Positions 54,813 to 64,000 of a stretch of DNA of 64,000 nt are shown one piece after another. The first letter of the stretch is position 1; each line of letters opens with the position of its first letter. Position numbers and translations under genes: made by a program. This stretch comes from Pseudomonadota bacterium (GTDB taxonomy: Bacteria; Pseudomonadota; Gammaproteobacteria; Burkholderiales; Burkholderiaceae_B), in assembly GCA_023425645.1 (NCBI GenBank), contig JAFACG010000034.1:1-64000 (forward strand), read 5' to 3'. The notes below the pieces were generated by a model. That model ran no database searches and was not told the DNA's origin. It saw nothing but the letters and a program-made list of their open reading frames with translations.

Positions 54813-55745
54813 ATGGAAATTCTGATACAACAACTCATCAACGGCCTGACCGTGGGCAGTGTCTATGCGCTGGTGGCGCTGGGCTACACCATGGTCTACG
54901 GGATCATAGGCCTGATCAATTTTGCCCACGGCGACGTGGTGATGGTGGGCGCCATGCTGGCGACCACGGTGGTGCTGTCCCTGGTGGGGGCGGACCCGGC
55001 CGGCATGTCCGCCTGGCTGGCCGTGGGGCTGGCCCTGCTGGCCGCGATCCCGACCTGCATGGCCATAGGCTGGACGGCCGAGCGTTACGCCTACCGCCCC
55101 CTGCGCCGCGCGCCGCGCCTGGCCGCGCTCATCACCGCCATCGGCGTGTCCTTCATTGTCCAGAACATCGCCATGATGGTCTGGGGCCGCAACTACCTGA
55201 GCTTTCCGCACATCATCGAGCCCATGGTGTTCCAGCTGGGCGAGGCGCGCATCAGCCTGCTGCAGCTGCTGATCATCGGCGGCGCCGCCCTGATCATGGT
55301 CGGCCTGATGGCGCTGGTGCACCGCACCCGCCTGGGCACCGCCATGCGCGCCACCGCGCAGAACCGCGAGGTGGCCGGCCTGATGGGCGTGAACATCAAC
55401 ACCGTGATCTCCGCCGCCTTCCTGATCGGCTCGGCCCTGGCGGCCGTGGCCGGCGTCATGATCGTCACCTACTACGGCGTGGCCCAGTACACCATGGGCT
55501 TCATGCTGGGCCTGAAGGCCTTCACGGCCGCGGTGCTGGGCGGCATCGGCAACCTGGGCGGCGCCATGCTGGGCGGACTGCTGCTGGGGCTGATCGAGGC
55601 CTTGGGAGCCGGCTACATCGGCGACCTGACCAATGGCGTGTTCGGCAGCAACTACCAGGACGTGTTCTCGTTCATCGTGCTGATCCTGGTACTGATTTTC
55701 CGTCCATCCGGCCTGCTGGGTGAACGGGTGGGAGACCGGGCATGA
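54813..55745 (+). CDS. livH: Branched-chain amino-acid ABC transporter, permease LivH
   Basis: This 310-residue permease has about eight membrane helices and the LivH motifs NGLTVGSVYALVALGYTMVYG, INFAHGDVVMVGA and GLKAFTAAVLGGIGNLGGAMLG (the coupling loop to the ATPase). ATG at 54813 follows the second hairpin by 61 bp; the frame is open further up but through the hairpins. It overlaps livM by four bases. Confidence 0.95.
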   Translation: MEILIQQLINGLTVGSVYALVALGYTMVYGIIGLINFAHGDVVMVGAMLATTVVLSLVGADPAGMSAWLAVGLALLAAIPTCMAIGWTAERYAYRPLRRAPRLAALITAIGVSFIVQNIAMMVWGRNYLSFPHIIEPMVFQLGEARISLLQLLIIGGAALIMVGLMALVHRTRLGTAMRATAQNREVAGLMGVNINTVISAAFLIGSALAAVAGVMIVTYYGVAQYTMGFMLGLKAFTAAVLGGIGNLGGAMLGGLLLGLIEALGAGYIGDLTNGVFGSNYQDVFSFIVLILVLIFRPSGLLGERVGDRA

Positions 55746-56817
55746 TGGACGCCAAGAAGAAACCCGTTCCCGTGCGCGTCTGGCTGGGCGCGCTGCTGAT
55801 CGGCGTGGTCCTGGCGGTGCTGCCCTTCGTGCTGGGCATGGCCGGCCAGAGCTGGATCCGCACGTTGAACTTCGCGCTGCTGTACGTGATGCTGGCCCTG
55901 GGCCTGAACATCGTGGTGGGCTTTGCGGGCCTGCTGGACCTGGGCTACATCGCCTTTTACGCCGTCGGCGCCTATGTCTGGGCCATGCTCGCCTCGCCGC
56001 ATTTCGGCCTGCACCTGCCGTTCTGGGTCGTGATGCCGGCCGGCATCGTGCTGGCGGCCTTGTTCGGCGTGCTGCTGGGCTTTCCGGTCCTGAAGCTGCG
56101 CGGCGACTACCTGGCCATCGTCACGCTGGGCTTTGGCGAGATCATCCGCATCTTCATGAACAACCTGGACGCGCCGGTCAACATCACCAACGGTCCGCAG
56201 GGCATCAACCGGGTGGACACCTTCAAGGTGGGCGAATTCGTCTTCGGGCGGGCCGAGACCTTCTTCGGCATACGCGTCACCGGGCCGGAAAAGTATTACT
56301 ACCTGCTGCTGGCGGTGACGCTGCTGATCGTGTTCGTCTGCGTGCGCCTGCAGCATTCGCGCATCGGGCGCGCCTGGGAAGCCATCCGCGAGGACGAGAT
56401 CGCAGCCAAGGCCATGGGCATCAATACCCGCAACGTCAAGCTGCTGGCCTTTGCCATGGGCGCGACCTTCGGCGGGGTGGCCGGCGGGCTGTTCGCCTCC
56501 ATGCAGGGCTTCGTCAGTCCCGAGAGCTTCAGCCTGACCGAGTCCATCTCCGTGCTGTGCATGGTGGTGCTGGGCGGCATGGGCCATATTCCCGGCGTCA
56601 TCGTGGGCGCCCTCCTGCTGTCGGTCTTTCCAGAGCTGCTGCGCGCCGTGGTGGTGCCTCTGCAGCAAAGCGTGTTCGGCGAGGTGATCCTGGATCCGGA
56701 CGGCATACGCATGCTGCTGTTCGGCTTCGCCCTGGTGCTGGTCATGATTTACCGGCCCGAAGGGTTGTGGCCGTCGGCGGTGCGCCGCCGTGAACGCAAG
56801 ATGAGGGAGTCCCAGGC

Positions 56818-56821
<4 letters not shown>
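55742..56821 (+). CDS. livM: Branched-chain amino-acid ABC transporter, permease LivM
   Basis: The 359-residue second permease has LNIVVGFAGLLDLGYIAFYAVG, KLRGDYLAIVTLGFGEIIRIF and INTRNVKLLAFAMGATFGGVAG, all typical of LivM. It overlaps livH and livG by four bases each (ATGA), so the four genes are translated in a coupled way. Confidence 0.95.
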
Positions 56822-57656
<835 letters not shown>

Positions 57657-57660
<4 letters not shown>

Positions 57661-58394
57661 GCGCGTCGCCTTGGTTGTTGGATATTCGGGGCCTGGATGT
57701 CGCCTACGGCGGCATCCGCGCCGTGCAGGGGCTGAACCTGCAGGTGGGCAAGGGCGAGCTGGTCTGCCTGATCGGGGCCAATGGCGCGGGCAAGAGCACG
57801 ACGCTGCGCGCCATCTGCGGCCTGGTGCCCGTGGCGGCCGGCCAGGTGGACTATCAGGGCCAGAGCATCGTGGGCGTGCCCTCGCATCAGCTGGTGCGGC
57901 GCGGACTGGTCATGGTGCCGGAAGGGCGGGGCATCTTCGGCCAGCTGACCATAGAGGAAAACCTGTCCATGGGCGCTTATACGCGGCGCGACGACGCCCA
58001 GGTGCGTCAGGACGTGGAGCGGGTCTACACCCTGTTCCCGCGCCTGGCCGAACGCAAGAAGCAGTCGGCCGGCACCTTGTCCGGGGGCGAGCAGCAGATG
58101 CTGGCCATGGGCCGCGCCATGATTTCCCGCCCCGAGCTGTTGCTGCTGGACGAACCCTCCATGGGCTTGGCGCCCATCATGGTCGAACGCATCTTCGGCC
58201 TGATCCAGGACATCGCCAAGGAAGGGGTCACCATACTGCTGATCGAGCAGAACGCCCGCCTGGCGCTGGAACTGGGCGATCGCGGCTACGTGATGGAGTC
58301 CGGCCGCATCATCCTGGAAGGCCCGGCCTCTCAGTTGCTGCACGATCCCAAGGTGCGCGCCGCCTACCTGGGGGAGGAAGACTTCGCCGCTTGA
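57657..58394 (+). CDS. livF: Branched-chain amino-acid ABC transporter, ATPase LivF
   Basis: The 245-residue second ATPase has GANGAGKSTTLRAICG (Walker A), VPEGRGIFGQLTIEENL, TLSGGEQQMLAMGRAM and LLLLDEPSMGLAPI. The ATG at 57657 overlaps the livG stop. It ends five bases before the convergent dut gene, leaving no space for a separate terminator; the two transcripts must overlap. Confidence 0.95.
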
Positions 58395-58399
58395 AGGGC

Positions 58400-58861
58400 T
58401 CAGTTCTTGCCCGTGCTGCCGAATCCGCCCGTGCCGCGCTCGGTCTCGGTGGAGAACTGGTCCACGAACTGCAGGGCCACCTGCACCACGGGCTGGAACA
58501 TCAGCTGGGCGATGCGCTCGCCCGGCTGGATCACATAGTCCGCGTCGCTGTCATTGGCCAGGATCACGCCTATTTCACCGTGGTAGTCGGCGTCGATGAC
58601 GCCTATGCCCTGGGCCACGCGCACGCCGTGTTTGAGCGACAGGCCCGAGCGCGAAGCGACGATGGCGACCAGGCCGGGGTCCATCATATTGATGGCCAGG
58701 CCGGTCTTGACCAGCATGCGCCCGCCGGCCGGCAGGGTGACGGCCTGCTCGAGGCAGGCGCGCAGGTCCATGGCGGCCGAGCCGTCCGTGGCGTAGCTGG
58801 GGGTTTCTATGGTGGCGCCCAGCAGCTCATTGACGATGCGGGCTTCGATACGGCGATGCAT
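58400..58861 (-). CDS. dut: Deoxyuridine 5'-triphosphate nucleotidohydrolase
   Basis: The 153-residue trimeric enzyme removes dUTP. Motifs in order: [14 protein letters not shown] (motif 1, about 25), [12 protein letters not shown] (motif 2, about 70), [13 protein letters not shown] (motif 3), [11 protein letters not shown] (motif 4) and the C-terminal [11 protein letters not shown] (motif 5). It follows coaBC by 73 bp, a pair conserved in proteobacteria. Confidence 0.97.
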   Translation of the reverse strand: MHRRIEARIVNELLGATIETPSYATDGSAAMDLRACLEQAVTLPAGGRMLVKTGLAINMMDPGLVAIVASRSGLSLKHGVRVAQGIGVIDADYHGEIGVILANDSDADYVIQPGERIAQLMFQPVVQVALQFVDQFSTETERGTGGFGSTGKN

Positions 58862-58884
58862 GTAGGGGCATCCTGTGAAAAGCA

Positions 58885-58912
58885 GGGCGGCGCACAGGGC
58901 ATGGCGCCGCCC
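58885..58912 (-). other. Perfect 9-bp hairpin between coaBC and dut
   Basis: GGGCGGCGC and GCGCCGCCC flank a 10-base loop, 24 bp before the dut ATG. No T-run follows on either strand. It may be an intercistronic mRNA hairpin. Confidence 0.5.
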
Positions 58913-58934
58913 GTTGTGATGGAAGGAATGGAAA

Positions 58935-60131
58935 TCAGGGCCGCTCGGAGAGCCGCTCGGCGATGGCCTGCACCAGCTTGCGGGCCGCCTGCAGCTTGTC
59001 CTGGGCGGGCCAGTGCGTGTGGCCGTGTTCGTCGCACAGGATCAGCTCGGTGTCCTCGGCATTCATGGCGCGCTGCGCCAGGTTGCCCACCAGCAGGGGC
59101 ACGTTCTTGCGCCGGCGCTTGGCCTGGGCGTGCTCCAGCAGATGATCGGTCTCGGCGGCGAAGCCGACGCAGAACGGACCCTGGGGCAGGGCGGCGACCT
59201 CGGCGAGGATGTCGGGGTTGGGGCTGAACTCCAGTTGCGGCGTTGCCTGGTCGGCGGTTTTCTTGATCTTGCGGTCGCTGGCGTTGCTGACGTACCAGTC
59301 GGCCACCGCCGCGACGCTGATGAACACGTCCGCCTGCGTCGCCTGCGCCATGACGGCCGAGTGCATCTGGCGGGCGGTCTCCACGTTGATGCGCTGCACG
59401 CCATAGGGCGTTTCCAGGGCGACCGGGCCGGAAACCAGGGTGACCCGGGCGCCCGCCTCGAAGGCGGCTCGCGCGATGGCGTAGCCCATCTTGCCGGAGG
59501 AGCGGTTGCTGATGACGCGCACCGGGTCGATGGGCTCGGACGTGGGGCCGGCCGTGATCAGCACGCGCTTGCCGGCCAGCAGCTTGGGCTGGAAGAAGGC
59601 GACCAGCTCGGCCAGCAGCTGTTGCGGTTCCAGCATGCGGCCGTCGCCGGTCTCGCCGCAAGCCTGGTCGCCACAGCCCGGGCCCAGGATGTGCACGCCG
59701 TCGCGGCGCAGCTGCTCCACATTGCGCTGGGTGGCCGGGTGCAGCCACATTTCGCGATTCATGGCCGGGGCTACCAGCAAGGGGCACAGGCCGCGCGCCA
59801 CGCACAGCGTGCTGAGCAGGTCGTCGGCCATGCCCTGGGCCAGTCGCGCCATGAAGTTGGTGCTGGCCGGCGCCACCAGGATGGCGTCGGCCTGTCGGCT
59901 GAGCTGGATGTGGGCCATATTGTTGGGCACGCGCGCATCCCATAGGTCCGTGTAGACCGGACGCCCCGACAGGGCCTGGAAGGTGACCGGAGTGACGAAG
60001 CGCGTGGCCGACTCGGTCATGACGACGTCGATCTGCGCGCCCAGTTCCTGGGCGCGGCGCAGCAGTTCCGCCGTCTTGTAGGCGGCGATGCCGCCGCTGA
60101 TGCCAAAGACCAGTTTCTTCTTGGCGAGCAT
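58935..60131 (-). CDS. coaBC: Bifunctional phosphopantothenoylcysteine decarboxylase/synthase
   Basis: The 398-residue enzyme carries out two steps of coenzyme A synthesis. CoaC (about 1-190) has [17 protein letters not shown] with the FMN site and active His, and APAMNREMW. CoaB (about 191-398) has [20 protein letters not shown]. Cys in [15 protein letters not shown] is the reductive catalytic residue. ATG at 60131 follows AAGGAG. lspA ends 18 bp upstream, so this is the ileS-lspA-coaBC-dut run. Confidence 0.96.
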   Translation of the reverse strand: MLAKKKLVFGISGGIAAYKTAELLRRAQELGAQIDVVMTESATRFVTPVTFQALSGRPVYTDLWDARVPNNMAHIQLSRQADAILVAPASTNFMARLAQGMADDLLSTLCVARGLCPLLVAPAMNREMWLHPATQRNVEQLRRDGVHILGPGCGDQACGETGDGRMLEPQQLLAELVAFFQPKLLAGKRVLITAGPTSEPIDPVRVISNRSSGKMGYAIARAAFEAGARVTLVSGPVALETPYGVQRINVETARQMHSAVMAQATQADVFISVAAVADWYVSNASDRKIKKTADQATPQLEFSPNPDILAEVAALPQGPFCVGFAAETDHLLEHAQAKRRRKNVPLLVGNLAQRAMNAEDTELILCDEHGHTHWPAQDKLQAARKLVQAIAERLSERP

Positions 60132-60148
60132 GAGGGCTCCTTGCAGGG

Positions 60149-60685
60149 TCAGGCGTGTTGCCGCTTGTTGCGGCGCATCCGCAGGAACTCGTCCAGGACC
60201 AGCAGGATGGCGCCGCAGGTGATGGCCACGTCCGCGAGGTTGAAGGCCGGAAAGTAGGACTGGTTCCAGTAGAACAGCAGGAAGTCCACGACGTGGCCGT
60301 GCTGGAGGCGATCCACCACATTGCCCACGGCGCCGCCCAGGATCAGGCTGAGTGACAGGCAGAACAGCGGCTGCCTGGCCGAACGGCGCAGCATGATCAG
60401 GATCAGCACCGTGGCCGCCAGGGCGATGGCCACGAAGAACCAGCGCTGCCAGCCCTGGCCGCCCGCCAGGAAGCTGAAGGCTGCGCCCGGGTTGTAGAGC
60501 AGCGTGAAGTCGAAGAAGGGCAGGATGTTCCAGCGTTCCTGGTAGAACAGATGGGTGTCGAAGTACCACTTGGTCCACTGGTCCAGCACGACGATCAGCG
60601 CCGCCAGGCCCAGCCAGGCCCAGAATTGCCGCGCGGGCAGGCGGGCCTGCCCGGGGCTGGCGGGAGCGAGGTCCTGGTCAGGCAT
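60149..60685 (-). CDS. lspA: Lipoprotein signal peptidase
   Basis: The 178-residue inner-membrane peptidase cleaves lipoprotein signals before the modified Cys. Four membrane helices are visible. Catalytic aspartates are in [16 protein letters not shown] and [26 protein letters not shown] is the third conserved block. Its start overlaps the ileS stop by eight bases. Confidence 0.97.
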   Translation of the reverse strand: MPDQDLAPASPGQARLPARQFWAWLGLAALIVVLDQWTKWYFDTHLFYQERWNILPFFDFTLLYNPGAAFSFLAGGQGWQRWFFVAIALAATVLILIMLRRSARQPLFCLSLSLILGGAVGNVVDRLQHGHVVDFLLFYWNQSYFPAFNLADVAITCGAILLVLDEFLRMRRNKRQHA

Positions 60686-63518
60686 GGTGACGCACTTCGC
60701 CGTCGCCGAACAGATTGTCTTCGCAGCGGCCGCACAGGGTGGGGTGCTCGTGGCTGCGACCCACGTCCGGGCGGTGGTGCCAGCAGCGTTCGCACTTGGC
60801 CTGCTCGGTGGGGCTCACCTCGATGCGCAGCTCGCCTTCGCCCGCGTGCACGTCGGCGCGCGAGACGATCAGCATGAAGCGCAGGTCCTGGCCCAGCGAC
60901 TGCAGCCATTCCAGGTCCTGGCCGCCGGCATGGATGTCCACTTCGGCCGCCAGGGACGAGCCCACGGCGCCAGTGCTGCGCACGTCTTCGATGCGGCGCA
61001 TGACCTCGGCGCGGATGGCCCGCAGGCGCTGCCATTTGGCTTCCAGAGCCTCCTGGTCCCGCTGTTCGGGCAGGTCATGGAACAGCTCGGTGAAGATGGT
61101 GCCGCTGGCGACCTGGCCCTGGTGCAGGTCCTTCCAGGCCTCTTCGGCGGTGAAGGACAGGATGGGGGCCATGAGCTTGAGCAGCGCCTGGGTCAGGTGG
61201 TAGAGCGCCGTCTGGGCCGAACGGCGCGGCAGGCCGTCGCGGGCCGTGGTGTACAGGCGGTCCTTCAGGATATCCAGGTAGAAGGCGCCCAGGTCTTCCG
61301 AGCAGAAGATCTGCAGGCGGGCCACCACGGGGTGGAATTCATAGCGCTGGTAGTTGTCCAGGATCTCGGCCTGCATGCGCACGGTCATCTGCAGGGCGTA
61401 GCGGTCGATCTCCAGCAGCTGGTCCAGCGGCACGGCGTTTTGCGCCGGATCGAAGTCGGCCAGATTGCCCAGCAGGAACTTCAGGGTGTTGCGGATGCGG
61501 CGGTAGCCTTCCACCACGCGCTTGAGGATCTCGTCCGAGATGGAGAGCTCGCCCGAATAGTCGGTGGAGGCGGCCCACAGGCGCATGATTTCCGCACCCA
61601 GGCTGTCGGCGATCTTCTGCGGCACGACGGTGTTGCCCAGCGACTTGCTCATCTTGCGGCCGTTGCCGTCCACCACGAAGCCGTGCGTGAGCAGGGCCTT
61701 GTAAGGAGGGCGGCCATACAGCATGCAGCCGGTCAGCAGCGAGGAATGGAACCAGCCGCGGTGCTGGTCCGAGCCTTCCAGGTACAGGTCGGCGGGCCAT
61801 TGCAGGGCGTCGGCATGCGAGCCGTGCGTGACATGGTCCTTGCCGCCCAGCACGGTGGCGTGGGTGGTGCCGGAGTCGAACCACACGTCCAGCGTGTCGC
61901 GATTCTTCTCGTACTGGTCGGCTTCCTCGCCCAGCAGCTCTCGCGGGTCCAGGTTCTGCCAGGCTTCGATGCCGTGCTGCTCGATGCGCTGGGCGACCTG
62001 TTCCATCAGTTCGGGCGTGCGCGGGTGCAGCTCGCCGGTCTCCTTGTGCACGAAGAAGGCCATGGGCACGCCCCATTGGCGCTGGCGCGACAGGGTCCAG
62101 TCCGGACGGTTGGCGATCATGGCGTGCAGGCGGGCGCGGCCCCAGGCAGGATAGAAATCCGTGCGTTCCACGCCTTCCAGCGCCATTTCGCGCAGGGTGC
62201 GGCCGGTGCTGTTCGCCTGGTCCATGCCTGCGAACCATTGGCTGGTGGCTCGGTAGATGATGGGCGTCTTGTGGCGCCAGCAGTGCATGTAGCTGTGGGT
62301 GTACTGTTCGGTCTTGAGCAGCGTGCCGGCGTTTTCCAGGGCCTCGACGATCTGGGGGTTGGCCTTCCAGATCATCTGGCCGCCGAACAGCGGCAGGCTG
62401 TCGGCGTAATGGCCGTTGCCCAGCACGGGCTTGAGGATGGCGTCATCCTTCATGCCGTTGGCTTTGCAGGAGTTGAAGTCCTCGATGCCGTAGGCGGGCG
62501 CCGAGTGCACCACGCCCGTGCCGCTGTCCAGGGTCACGTAGTCGCCCAGGTAGACGGGCGAGACGCGGTCGTAGCCGGCGTGCGCGCCGGCCAGGGGATG
62601 GCGGAATTCCAGATGATCCAGGGCGGCGCCGGGCGCTGTGGCGACGATCTCGCCTTCCAGGCCCCATTGCTGCAGGCAGGATTCCACCAGGTCCTTGGCC
62701 AGGACCAGCCACTGACCCGTGGCGCGCACGGCGTTCAGCTTGACCAGCGCGTACTCGATCTCGGGATGGACGTTCAGGGCCTGGTTGGCCGGGATGGTCC
62801 AAGGCGTGGTCGTCCAGATGACGATGGCGCCGTCCTCCACGCTGTCCAGGCCGAAGGCGGCCGCCACCTTGTCCTTCTGGGCGAAGGGGAAGGCGACGTG
62901 GATGGAAGGATCCTTGCGGTCGGCGTACTCGACCTCGGCCTCGGCCAGCGCCGAGCCGCAGTCGAAGCACCAGTTCACGGGCTTGAGGCCGCGGAACACG
63001 AAGCCTTTCTGCATGATCTGCGACAAGGCGCGCAGTTCGTCGGCCTCGTTGCTGTAGTTCATGGTCAGGTAGGGCCGCTCCCAGTCGGCCAGCACGCCCA
63101 GGCGCTTGAAGTCGGCGCGCTGGCGGTCGATCTGCTCCAGCGCGTAGGCGCGTGCCTTGGACTGGACCTCGGCCACGGGCAGGTTCTTGCCGAATTTCTT
63201 CTCGATCTGGATCTCGATGGGCATGCCGTGGCAATCCCAGCCCGGCACGTACTGGGCGTCGAAGCCGGCCATGTTGCGGCTCTTGACGATGATGTCCTTC
63301 AGGATCTTGTTGACCGCGTGACCGATGTGGATGTCGCCGTTGGCATAGGGCGGGCCGTCGTGCAGGATGAACTTGGGACGGCCGACGCTGGCTTGCCGGA
63401 TTGCTGCATAGACTTTGTTCTCTTCCCACTGGGCAATCCAGCCCGGCTCGCGTTTGGCCAGGTCGCCGCGCATGGGGAAAGGGGTGTCGGGTAGATTGAG
63501 AGTGTCTTTATAGTCCAT
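60678..63518 (-). CDS. ileS: Isoleucyl-tRNA synthetase
   Basis: The 946-residue class I synthetase charges tRNA-Ile. [11 protein letters not shown] is the HIGH motif (about 60), [10 protein letters not shown] the KMSKS loop (about 610), and CERCWHHRP with [10 protein letters not shown] the C-terminal zinc site. The ATG at 63518 ([18 protein letters not shown]) overlaps the end of ribF by 11 bases. The frame is open to 63551 but that part is ribF coding sequence. Confidence 0.97.
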   Translation of the reverse strand: MDYKDTLNLPDTPFPMRGDLAKREPGWIAQWEENKVYAAIRQASVGRPKFILHDGPPYANGDIHIGHAVNKILKDIIVKSRNMAGFDAQYVPGWDCHGMPIEIQIEKKFGKNLPVAEVQSKARAYALEQIDRQRADFKRLGVLADWERPYLTMNYSNEADELRALSQIMQKGFVFRGLKPVNWCFDCGSALAEAEVEYADRKDPSIHVAFPFAQKDKVAAAFGLDSVEDGAIVIWTTTPWTIPANQALNVHPEIEYALVKLNAVRATGQWLVLAKDLVESCLQQWGLEGEIVATAPGAALDHLEFRHPLAGAHAGYDRVSPVYLGDYVTLDSGTGVVHSAPAYGIEDFNSCKANGMKDDAILKPVLGNGHYADSLPLFGGQMIWKANPQIVEALENAGTLLKTEQYTHSYMHCWRHKTPIIYRATSQWFAGMDQANSTGRTLREMALEGVERTDFYPAWGRARLHAMIANRPDWTLSRQRQWGVPMAFFVHKETGELHPRTPELMEQVAQRIEQHGIEAWQNLDPRELLGEEADQYEKNRDTLDVWFDSGTTHATVLGGKDHVTHGSHADALQWPADLYLEGSDQHRGWFHSSLLTGCMLYGRPPYKALLTHGFVVDGNGRKMSKSLGNTVVPQKIADSLGAEIMRLWAASTDYSGELSISDEILKRVVEGYRRIRNTLKFLLGNLADFDPAQNAVPLDQLLEIDRYALQMTVRMQAEILDNYQRYEFHPVVARLQIFCSEDLGAFYLDILKDRLYTTARDGLPRRSAQTALYHLTQALLKLMAPILSFTAEEAWKDLHQGQVASGTIFTELFHDLPEQRDQEALEAKWQRLRAIRAEVMRRIEDVRSTGAVGSSLAAEVDIHAGGQDLEWLQSLGQDLRFMLIVSRADVHAGEGELRIEVSPTEQAKCERCWHHRPDVGRSHEHPTLCGRCEDNLFGDGEVRHHA

Positions 63519-64000
63519 TTGAGGCGAAATAGTCGCGAGCGCGCTGTGCATCGTTGTCGATGGCGGCGATCATAGTGATGAGGTCGGGGAACTTTTCTTC
63601 GTCCCTGACAAATTCCAGAAATTCTATACGGGCAAGTTTACCGTAAGCGTTCAGCTGGCGGTCCAGTAAATGCACTTCCAGCAGCAGGCGGCCCTGGTCC
63701 TGCACGGTAGGGCGCACGCCCAGCGAAGCGATGCCCGGCATGGGCCGCGCGTCCAGGCCGTGGGCCAGCACCACGTATACGCCCGAGCGCGCCGCGCAGT
63801 GTTCGGGCACGCGGATGTTCAGCGTGGGGTAGCCGATGTCGCGGCCCAGCTTCTGGCCGTGGATGACGTGGCCGCTGATGTGAAAAGGCTTGCCCAGCAG
63901 GGCGCGCGCCCGGTCCAGCTGGCCCACGGCCAGGGCGGTGCGCACTTCCGAGCTGGAGATGCGCCGGCCGTCGGCGTCGGGCACGTCCTGCAGGGTTTCC
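63508..64000 (-). CDS. ribF: Bifunctional riboflavin kinase/FAD synthetase (partial, N-terminus outside)
   Basis: Only the C-terminal 163 codons are inside the window. They cover the end of the adenylyltransferase domain ([18 protein letters not shown]) and the riboflavin kinase domain ([16 protein letters not shown] with the Thr-Asn metal site, then [21 protein letters not shown]). The frame runs open through the window edge. It heads the ribF-ileS-lspA series, an order conserved in proteobacteria. Confidence 0.95.
   Translation of the reverse strand, partial: ETLQDVPDADGRRISSSEVRTALAVGQLDRARALLGKPFHISGHVIHGQKLGRDIGYPTLNIRVPEHCAARSGVYVVLAHGLDARPMPGIASLGVRPTVQDQGRLLLEVHLLDRQLNAYGKLARIEFLEFVRDEEKFPDLITMIAAIDNDAQRARDYFASNGL

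Overview
The window is about 64 kb of GC-rich chromosome. Gene content and order point to a betaproteobacterium of the order Burkholderiales, most likely family Alcaligenaceae (Bordetella/Achromobacter-like). Typical blocks are rpsT-murJ, adk-kdsB-Trm112-lpxK-exbD-exbB, clpS-clpA, pqiABC, putA-livJHMGF and ribF-ileS-lspA-coaBC-dut. This placement rests on recognised protein families and synteny, not on any search. Nearly all of it is core chromosome. The accessory parts are the left edge (about 1-2.5 kb), an orphan phage head gene at 6.8 kb, and possibly the sugar locus at 2.9-6.3 kb.

Layout. Positions 1-2548 are the right end of an integrated element: a cargo gene of unknown function, a tyrosine integrase, five TTTGCGTA-type repeats that look like integrase arm sites, and a CAU-anticodon tRNA that is the probable attachment site. 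Next (2.9-6.3 kb) come a glycosyltransferase/UDP-galactopyranose mutase fusion and a GH1-like glycosidase. Positions 6.4-15.6 kb are a mosaic: a DUF883 protein, the phage head protein, an MFS transporter, an M48 lipoprotein protease, aquaporin Z, a diguanylate cyclase and small envelope proteins. Positions 15.8-25.8 kb hold a solitary ABC solute-binding protein, an ExoX-like exonuclease, a second diguanylate cyclase, a MOSC protein, a divergent Lrp/MetC-like pair and several small conserved genes.

Positions 26-32 kb carry argG, frmR-adhC (formaldehyde sensing and detoxification), argF, a hydroxyacid dehydrogenase and rpsT. Positions 32-38.5 kb form a leftward cell-envelope run: murJ, an SDR, adk, kdsB, a Trm112-like protein, lpxK and exbDB. 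Positions 38.8-42.3 kb hold xseA, sodB and a pcaF-like thiolase. Positions 42.3-49.5 kb hold a DUF192 protein, a cold-shock protein, clpSA and pqiABC. Positions 49.6-58.4 kb form an amino-acid use module, putA followed by a complete branched-chain amino-acid ABC transporter. Positions 58.4-64 kb are leftward housekeeping genes, with ribF cut by the window edge.

The most notable non-coding signals are: four GGTTAAC sites at 20-22 bp spacing before putA (a likely PutA autoregulatory operator, with the pqiC stop codon inside one site); two inverted DnaA-box pairs with identical 5-bp spacing at 18.2 and 38.6 kb; a hairpin-rich candidate RNA at 20.5-20.8 kb; a candidate small RNA at 13.7-13.9 kb; and operator-like dyads in the aqpZ, frmR, lrp/metC and clpS promoters. 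No rRNA, CRISPR array or insertion sequence was seen.
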